A DNA stretch of 64,000 nt, taken from Lutraria lutraria. Lineage: Eukaryota > Mollusca > Bivalvia > Venerida > Mactridae. The notes beneath the pieces are model-generated. The model saw only the letters and a program-made list of their open reading frames with translations. It ran no database searches and was not told the DNA's origin. Shown piece by piece: positions 11,850-64,000 of the stretch. The stretch's first letter is position 1, and each line of letters begins with the position of its first letter. The stretch is taken from positions 11,325,637 through 11,389,636 of the forward strand of contig OZ026851.1 of the NCBI GenBank assembly GCA_964023205.1, in the 5' to 3' direction. The translations under genes and the position numbers were made by a program.

Positions 11850-11950
11850 ACATTGTAATAATATACATATTATGTAATTTTATAAATCGTTCAGTAATTC
11901 AGTATTTATACATATGTTTGGTTTTTGGTTATCTATCTATTTTAGTAGCG

Positions 11951-11956
11951 AATAAA
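11951..11956 (+). terminator. candidate poly(A) signal for gene A
   Basis: AATAAA, 1.27 kb after the gene A stop. Such hexamers are frequent in AT-rich DNA, so this is only a candidate. Confidence 0.25.
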
Positions 11957-11987
11957 AAAGCAACATCTGAATCAATGGAATTAGTGC

Positions 11988-11993
11988 TTTATT
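11988..11993 (-). terminator. candidate distal poly(A) signal for the DPP4-like gene
   Basis: AATAAA on the minus strand. It lies 32 bases from the plus-strand candidate at 11951-11956. Confidence 0.2.
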
Positions 11994-13235
11994 GAATCGT
12001 ATCGAAATACACGAAGTACAACAACAATAAATATAGAAATAAATAATAACAAGATCAGAGGAACAAGAAAATAGTTTTCAAATTGATGTACATGTACACA
12101 ATTTGTATTTTGAACAAAGTTATATACATTTCCCTATAGCTAGGTTAATTGAGTCACGTGACATGTTAATTTGACATGTTCTGCAAGAGGTACACATCAT
12201 AGATGCATTGTAACATTACAAACCTTTTAAGACTGGAGTACTGTTTGATAGTTTAGTTGATCTATTTGAGCATCGTTTATATTAAATGGAATGCTACAAT
12301 TTGGTGAAGCCTTTGTTCATGTTTTGAATAATGATACTCCACCTTTAAGTTATTATGGATCTGTTTAATTACGGTGTTCAGTTGTACACAAACATATTAA
12401 CAGTTGACTAGTATTACATCAGCAACTCATTGTTCGTTTTCAAAGCAGTTAACAAGATGGCCAAAAACCTTTGCTTGTTTATTTTTGAATGCAATCTGCA
12501 AATTGTCACTTATACATCTTTTATTTTGCGTAGGAATATTCACAAAAGCTTAAATGCAATCCAACAGTCTTTTCTGTAAGCAGTTAAGCAGTTTTTGTGG
12601 ACTGGACTCAGAATAAAACCTTTACATGTGTTTTTCTAATATTTTAGGTCTGTTGAAATAGAATCCAAATAAGTATGTAAACAATAATGGAAAAACTTGA
12701 ATACAATGTTCACAAATGTATAAAACAAAATAAAATAAAATATGACTCATTTTAGGTACATTGGAATAACAAGAATAAAAATATTCAGTAAACATTTAGT
12801 CAAAACGCTTTACAATACTTCATCAGGAGATTTATTATACACAATCATTGACAGTCACTCGTTACACCCAAGTAAACAATATGATATGAGTAAAATAAAT
12901 AAATGGAATGGGTACAAGCTTACCTGATTTTAAATCAAGGGATATTACTCTGTATATGTATAACTGATTAGAGTAGCCTCCCTTGGACTGTAAGTTCAGT
13001 ACAAGGAAAAACACTCCAGAAACATCAATTCTACAAGCACGAGTAAGCTCCCTTTGTCAACAAAAATTGATGAAAATACAAGGTGTCTTTGTTTCAACCA
13101 CACAGTGTAGGGTAGAAATACAGACACATAAGCAAAAATACAAATGAGGGAATCACATAGTAGAGAAATATGAAAGACTAAGCCTAATAATTTAAAAATC
13201 AACAATATTGCTGACAGTTTCTGGGCTCACAAGAC

Positions 13236-13241
13236 TTTATT
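13236..13241 (-). terminator. candidate poly(A) signal for the DPP4-like gene
   Basis: AATAAA on the minus strand, followed by 'gtcttgtgag' (GT-rich). About 1.0 kb after the stop, a normal 3' UTR length. Confidence 0.3.
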
Positions 13242-13889
13242 GCACTTATTCATAGAGTATGAACCACATAAACAGACATTCGTACTAACATATAAAAGTA
13301 ATAAAATATCGTAATATGATTAGAATATGCATTTATTTTATAGTACAATAAATTTCAAATTTGTTAAATGTTTGCCATGAGGAAGATAAATGCTTTCATG
13401 GTGAAAAATATCAGGAAATAATATTATTATATTAATACATATGCAATGCGTTATTTTGATAAAAAAAACCAATTTGGATGAAACAGACATAGAAGGAAAT
13501 ACACTTGTTACTATGTTATGATATATGAACAAGTGTGGAATAAGGTCTTAGAAAAATAGAATAAAGCGTGTCCCTTTGATCTGGTTGAATATCGTCGTTT
13601 TACCACCTTTTTCACAAGTCACGATCATAGCAGTTTAGTATCACCCTCTTGCAACAACTACATCACTCATAAACTTACTTTTCTGCTTCGAATCAGCACA
13701 AAATAACCCTTAAAGCACCCATTTGTAGAGTGTTACATTTTTGGAAATACATCTTACGAAGTACATGAAACCGTATTGTTCGTTTCTGTACAACTGATCA
13801 CAAGCGGCAACACACATAATTTCCACAGGTATCACACATCTAAAATCCTATTGACCGAAAATGTAGCATAGGTCTGTAGTGACAGACTT

Positions 13890-14035
13890 ATGACCATGTC
13901 AACCAATCATATCAACTGACACGTCTGAATTTTTGTTATCACGTGTATAACTGCTATCAGCCAATCAAATAAGCTGACACAGTTGAGGATAACTGTCGCT
14001 AACCAATCAGATCAGCTTTCACACAGCACGCCAAC
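13890..14035 (+). repeat. three degenerate 48-bp repeats containing CCAAT
   Basis: 'aaccaatcatatcaactgac', 'agccaatcaaataagctgac' and 'aaccaatcagatcagctttc' recur at about 48-57-base spacing, separated by 'taactg' blocks. This lies just beyond the stop of the DPP4-like gene, probably in its 3' UTR. Confidence 0.7.
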
Positions 14036-14262
14036 ATATAGGATGATTATCTTGTTGGCAATATAATGGTCTCAATCGATAAAAACGTATTTAACTATAA
14101 AATCAAGGGTCTCGAATGGTACCTCATTGCACATTTATAACAATGCGAAATAAGCTTTTTTCATCATATTCGTTGAAAGTCTTCATTAAAAAGGTCTATT
14201 TGTGCGACCACTTTGGCAATGAATTCCATTCAATCACTTAACACGGCAGTTAACGTGTGTAT

Positions 14263-58885
<44,623 letters not shown>

Positions 58886-59288
58886 CTGCAAGTAAAAAAA
58901 GTAGGCCGTATTCATTGCATGGTTAGATATTTCATTTTCTGAAATAATCCTAGATCAATGTAGTAACTACTGCAAGGGAACACTTAATTTCTGATTCATC
59001 TAAACCCTGCGATTTTAATGTCAATTACTTCTGACGTATAGGTGCAGGATTGTAGAATTAATATTATTAGTACGAAATTATTGAGACAAATGTGATTAGA
59101 GTCACGCTTAACATAAAAGTCATTTAGAAATTAAGCTTTGTTGGCTAGTAAAAGATCCACGAATACATGAATTATCATTGGGACAAAATTGCGTCAGTCT
59201 CAGCAGTATGATAGAATGGCGTGTTTACGATTAAGACGCATAATCCGACCAGATCATTGTTTGATTGGAACTATTGGTTCTGACTCCG

Positions 59289-59488
59289 NNNNNNNNNNNN
59301 NNNNNNNNNNNNNNNNNNNNNNNNNNNNNNNNNNNNNNNNNNNNNNNNNNNNNNNNNNNNNNNNNNNNNNNNNNNNNNNNNNNNNNNNNNNNNNNNNNNN
59401 NNNNNNNNNNNNNNNNNNNNNNNNNNNNNNNNNNNNNNNNNNNNNNNNNNNNNNNNNNNNNNNNNNNNNNNNNNNNNNNNNNNNNNNN
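59289..59488. other. assembly gap, exactly 200 N
   Basis: A round-number gap, so the true size is probably unknown. It lies 404 bases upstream of the first DPP4-like exon found; an anchor exon could be hidden here. Confidence 0.99.
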
Positions 59489-60337
59489 ATTAACTTCTTT
59501 AGTATGAGAGCCTGAACAATTCAGGTCAATGGAAATTCTTAAATTTATGACTTGGGTCTTATACACGGATCATGCAACCACTTTGAAACTAAGCTTTCGT
59601 TTTGCTGACATTGGTTGGCTCAGTGCTGACAACTGTTACAGTCAGTTTACTAAAACAACCAACTGTCCCTGTTTGGCTGACTGAAAGTGTTGGGTACAGG
59701 TTTATTTCTGCGAGCTAATGTTTCCATTGCTTTGTCATTGGCGTGTCTGTGCTTGCTTGAAGTTCACGGCTCGCCTTTTGTTATTTGATTGGCAAAAACA
59801 CAGCACGTAATTTGCCATTACTCTATACTTATCATAGGTTATTCAAATCAATGTGGTATTTCGTGACTTGAATCCATAATCGTTTTTATAAATCAGAGTG
59901 ACGTTCTTGATTGAAATACAATCATGTTGTAAGAATCATCCACGCCACTTGATTATAAATGGAATTTGTGTGCAAGAGTACAGACATTTATTTCAGGCAT
60001 GAGATCGACGTAAAATCGAACGATTTTTCAAGTCCCATTTTTTTTCGGAATTTATCAAAATTCGGAATTCTCAGAAAACCGGACATTTTTTTACCCAGTC
60101 CAGAAGCGGTCCATAATAGGGATTATACTGTTCATGTAAATTTTAATAAGTTATAACGTCTTCATGCAGTAGAACTTATTTTGTATTTGACGGTAATAGT
60201 CTATCGATATATTGCAGTTTGGTAACACGATTGGCATATATAAAAATGCTCATAATAAAACAGGACATTCATTTTTTTGTTGGATCTTTGTACAGCTACA
60301 TTATGTGCAGTTTTGTCCTTATGGTAGCCGCTTCTTT

Positions 60338-60428
60338 TGGATAGATGTTTATTTCGGACAGACGCATATTTCGGATAGAAGCTTATTTCGGATAGACGCT
60401 TATTTCGGATAGATACTTATTTCGGATA
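60338..60428 (+). repeat. 18-bp tandem repeat, five copies
   Basis: Unit 'tttcggatagacgcttat' with small variations. Confidence 0.9.
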
Positions 60429-61599
60429 AAAATACGACAACTCTCGTCCATTGGAAAATTATTCTAACCAAATAGAATGCGAAAAAAGTCAATGCATAAA
60501 ATATCCAAAATCTGCTGGAAATGTAATCTAATACTTATGTCAATTATTTAATAATGACCAAAAAAACCCCGACAAATGTAACAAAGCTTATTGTGGGAAA
60601 AGACAAAAAAATGAAAGCAATTTCTGACGAAGCAGAGTAAGTTAATTTCGTCTGGGGATTTTTCTACGAGAAACACGATGAGGATACCTAGGATTTATCA
60701 TGCTGAGAGTGCCATCAATTATTACAACTAATCCGTCTAGACTGTATGTTATTAATGTTTGCAAAAAATATAAGCAGAAACAATTGTTAAAAATAAACAG
60801 CGTGATATCTGTTATGGAAAAAACAAGCACCGACTCACATATATCTTCAGACTAATTGGATCTTTCGCTATATTTCAATTAGGAACACCTACTGTGTAAA
60901 GATAATTCTCCTTCCGGACAGAAAACAAATTATCCAGTGACGTGACCCCTCCACTCCCCTCCGAAATAAATGCTGTTTTATTTTATGCTATCGACTTCTC
61001 AGAGTATGTAAGCGTAGAAGTGTCTGACAATTATAAATAACACGAAAGACACACGACACTAAAATACATTGTGTTGGCACATTAGAAAAACAGTTTCAGG
61101 AAACTGTCGACATTTCAAACCATCTTAACACATACCAAGGACTCTTATTTTCACATAACATAAATCCAGTTTACAGCGAATTTATAAACAAAATTGAGAT
61201 ATGTAAATACATCTTGCATAGGGCTGCTTTGGTTTTTTTGGTGGAAATCGATGGAAAGCAACGACAAGAAGCAATGGCGACTACTCTATTACTGACATTG
61301 AGGTAATAATGTCGCTGAATCATCAGTTTCTGATAAATACTCACTGTTTCCAACAATTCTTATTCAATTTTGGATAATAATTACTAGAATTGATCTTCAG
61401 ACAGAGATATTTATCAGATGCACGACTGGTTATTTTTTATTCAGTAATATTTATGCGGGTTAAAGTTATTTTTTGCAATTTGTCTAGGATACCATTGTAA
61501 CCAACTACTTTTTTTGATATATTTTTGTCTAACTTTTTAAAAGAACACAGGGTGCTCTTCTATTTATTTTTATGTTATTGCATATAACACGACTGTACA

Positions 61600-61720
61600 G
61601 TCAAACTTATGTTAGCGGCCACCTCTGAATATAGACCACACTTTAAAAGAATGTTATTACTAATTTAGAATAAAATGACCCCCGAATAAAGGTCACCTGT
61701 CAATAAAGGCCACATTATTT
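61600..61720 (+). mobile_element. dispersed 'ggccacc' repeat, copy 3
   Basis: 'cttatgttagcggccacctc', 'tgaatatagaccacact', 'gaataaaggtcacctgtcaa' and 'taaaggccacat' match 4570-4720. Confidence 0.65.
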
Positions 61721-61794
61721 TCCAGGAACCTTCACATTCCCTTCTTTCGTCGCGAGTACTGGTCAGAATCCAGGAAGCAGCCATCGAGAGTACA

Positions 61795-61975
61795 GTACAA
61801 CCTCTCTAGAGCGGCCCTCTGTAGAGCAACAACCTCTCTGTAACAACACCTTCAAAATTTCCCTAAGCTGATATTTACTTTAAATTTAACCTCTGTAGAG
61901 CAACAACCTCTAAACAACGGCCAATATTTGCAGCTCCCACATGATGTTGCTATACAGAGGTTGTACTGTAGTTAA
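61795..61975 (-). repeat. inverted relative of the 74-bp tandem array
   Basis: On the minus strand it repeats the array's words: 'tgggagctgc', 'ggccgttgtttagaggttgt', 'tgctctacagaggtt', 'cttagggaaattttgaaggt' and 'ctctacagagggccgctcta'. It has about two units instead of 4.5. It begins 75 bases after the third 'ggccacc' repeat. Confidence 0.88.
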
Positions 61976-63363
61976 TATAAGTTGTAAAAACTTACTCTAA
62001 AATCGATGTAAAATAAATAAGTTTAAACTAAATTATTTTCCCTTTGTTCACAGGTTTGACTGAATACTGCTTCTTTATTCTAGAGAAGCCTTCGAAAGTG
62101 TTCGTCGTCTCATTCAGTCTGAAATCGCAGCTTTCTCATAAATACTCATAAGATTCGCACACATAGAATGTTTTTCTTTAAATGAAATCCACTTTGGATA
62201 GTTTTAGGATCACACGCAAAGAGAAATACACGTCACAAAATACAGAAACCGAATCAAAGACTAAATATCACTTGCGCAAACTTAATCATAAAAGTAAATT
62301 ACAATGCCACAGTCAGTGTTTTATTTCAAAAACGGTGCCTTCCAGGAAATTGTAGAAAAGACGATGATTTAAATCATAATGAGTAGTGCAACTAATCTTT
62401 AATGGAGTCTAAGAAGACCGTTATGGTTCATGAAACGACTTTTGCAGCTCAAATTACAAGTTATTTCAAACGTAAATTTGAGAGAGCGACGGAAATGACA
62501 AAATCGAATTGAAACTTAAAGTTATATCATTTAGTCTGATTAGATATAATTAAGGAATTATCGTTTTTCCGGCATTGCAGTAAATTAATTATTTAGTGCA
62601 TTTATACGCACGATACCGTCATGTAACGAGAGTGTCAATTTCATCTGAAGAGTTATTTCGATCGTCAATTCCATCGTTGAGTAATTTCGCTTCCATAGTT
62701 TGAGAAATTGACACGTTTGGCAAGAAATCTGATACGGTTAATCATTGTACTTTGCAGGAGGAGCGATTCGCAAATATGATTTGTTACGATTTCAACCGTC
62801 TTAATTGACAATTAACGACTTAACTACACATAAAACGTTACCGGATAATTCAAAACAATTGATTCAGCTCTTTGAAAGCTAATGCGTTTGAAACATCTTT
62901 GCAATGATCTTGCAGAAATCTTTCTTAACACATGTTCAATAAACCCAGAGAGAGATATCTAAACAAAAGAAAAGAATCTCAATCAAGAGGTCTATAAGAT
63001 CAATACTGGTGTCCTAAGAGTGACCTTTGACCACATAGTGGCCGTTGTTAACAGATGATCTTTGACTGTATATCTGTATATCTACCAAAACGTTCACAAC
63101 CCTCATACTAGTGTCCTGCTTCCATCAGCTTATTACAAAACATGTGTATCAAGTTTATAAAAATAGCAAAATGTTTACACTACTCTTGGTATCAAATGTT
63201 TTGAATATTTTCCAATCGATTCCGTACGAAACGTACATCACGCCCAACAATATATGTACGAGTACTAACACGATACATTGTTACTAGAACAATAAAAAAA
63301 TTCGACATAAGCTCTCCTTATTAACGCATTAAAATATCAAACAATTAGCTACTCAAAATTTAC

Positions 63364-64000
63364 ACTTGTTTCAATAAATGATAATTTAATTGGGCACTTG
63401 TTTCAATTTATATAATTTAACGGGTTACTCGTTCCAATCAATGCCAATGTGACAGGTCACTTGTTTCAATTTATGCTTATTTAACAGCTCACTCGTCCAA
63501 TCCATACCAATGTGACAGGTCGCTTGTTTCAATTTATGCTTATTTAACGGGTCACTCGTTCCAATCCATGCAAAGGTGACAGGTCGCTTGTTTCAATTTA
63601 TGCTTATTTAACGGGTCACTCGTTCCAATCCATGCAAAGGTGACAGGTCGCTTGTTTTAATTTATGCTTATTTAACGGGTCACTCGTTCCAATCCATGCA
63701 AAGGTGACAGGTCGCTTGTTTCAATTTATGCTTATTTAACAGCTCACTCGTCCAATTCATACCAATGTGACAGGTCACTTGTTTCAATTTATGCTTATTT
63801 AACAGCTCACTCGTCAATTCATACCAATGTGACAGGTCGCTTGTTTCAATTTATGCTTATTTAACAACTCACTCGTCCAATTCATACCAATGTGACAGGT
63901 CACTTGTTTCAATTTATGCTTATTTAACAGCTCACTCGTCCAATCCATACCAATGTGACAGGTCACTTGTTTCAATTTATGCTTATTTAACAGCTCACTC
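63364..64000 (+). repeat. 63-bp tandem array, about ten copies, cut by the window end
   Basis: Unit of 63 bases made of two related halves: 'ggtcacttgtttcaatttat' plus 'gcttatttaac', and 'ggctcactcgtccaatccat' plus 'accaatgtgaca'. The first copies (63364-63440) are diverged; later ones are nearly uniform, with two variants (ctcactcgtcc / gtcactcgttcc). The array continues past 64000. Confidence 0.95.

Larger units (their letters stand above)
10686..14262. other. convergent intergenic region / 3' UTRs of both genes
   Basis: No firm coding exon. An open stretch at 11613-11849 (plus) has coding-like composition and is listed separately. Candidate poly(A) signals are AATAAA on the plus strand at 11951-11956 and on the minus strand at 13236-13241 and 11988-11993. 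Three CCAAT-containing repeats lie at 13890-14035. UTR extents are inference. Confidence 0.5.
58886..64000. other. 5' side of the DPP4-like gene, no exon identified
   Basis: I looked on the minus strand for a hydrophobic anchor exon with a compatible donor and found none. Contents: 200-N gap (59289-59488), 18-bp tandem repeats (60338-60428), two dispersed repeats (61600-61720 and 61795-61975) and a 63-bp array (63364 to the window end). Confidence 0.55.

Noticed and set aside
59189..59566. Open frames running through the N block
   Set aside because: They are open only because the gap is read as unknown residues.
60642..60830. Minus-strand frame with a hydrophobic stretch (LDGLVVIIDG), considered as the missing anchor exon
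   Set aside because: The hydrophobic run is too short and carries Asp residues, and no donor there gives the required phase into 58885.
63364..64000. CRISPR-like array
   Set aside because: Contiguous tandem repeats without unique spacers in an intron-bearing genome; the same applies to the 20-, 37- and 74-bp arrays.

Overview
This is an AT-rich, intron-rich metazoan window. Its dispersed repeats (elements starting with a 'gaaccagagctgtcacagag'-type head and ending 'ggcgggggtata', and heads of the 'caagagggccaagatggccc' type) look like those I associate with bivalve molluscs, so I infer a bivalve or close lophotrochozoan. That placement rests on recall, not on a search. There is no sign of bacterial, phage or organellar sequence.

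Two protein-coding genes can be reconstructed exon by exon with canonical GT/AG sites and consistent codon phases. Gene A (plus strand, 4259-10685, six coding exons, 268 residues) has a complete reading frame from ATG to stop, but I do not recognise its family. Gene B (minus strand, 58885 down to 14263, 23 coding exons, 765 residues, 5' end missing) is a dipeptidyl peptidase 4 / fibroblast activation protein type serine peptidase (family S9B). It keeps the Ser-Asp-His triad at the same spacing as human DPP4, the EEE substrate-amino-terminus motif, the oxyanion Tyr and most ectodomain disulfide cysteines. The nucleophile elbow reads G-L-S-Y-G-G instead of the usual G-W-S-Y-G-G, and there is an acidic carboxy-terminal tail. 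The exon(s) for the cytoplasmic tail and membrane anchor were not found; they may lie in the 200-N assembly gap (59289-59488), in unrecognised sequence to its right, or beyond the window. The two genes are convergent (tail to tail), with 3.6 kb between their stop codons.

Layout: 1-4258 intergenic, with degenerate repeats; 4259-10685 gene A; 10686-14262 the shared 3' intergenic/UTR stretch; 14263-58885 gene B, a 44.6-kb locus with only 2.3 kb of coding sequence; 58886-64000 the 5' side of gene B, with the gap, dispersed repeats and the start of a 63-bp satellite array that runs off the window.

The non-coding part is dominated by repeat biology: a 1-kb 20-bp minisatellite that is accidentally open as a 419-codon frame, a 37-bp minisatellite whose unit can form a hairpin, a 63-bp array built from two related half-units, a 74-bp tandem repeat with an inverted distant relative, two 211-bp MITE copies plus a deleted third copy sitting inside one arm of a local duplication, a 1.16-kb fold-back element with a second insertion in one arm, and several tRNA-derived SINE-like segments. 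I found no convincing undescribed multi-gene system; the most useful leads are gene A, the altered nucleophile elbow of gene B and the nested repeat structures.
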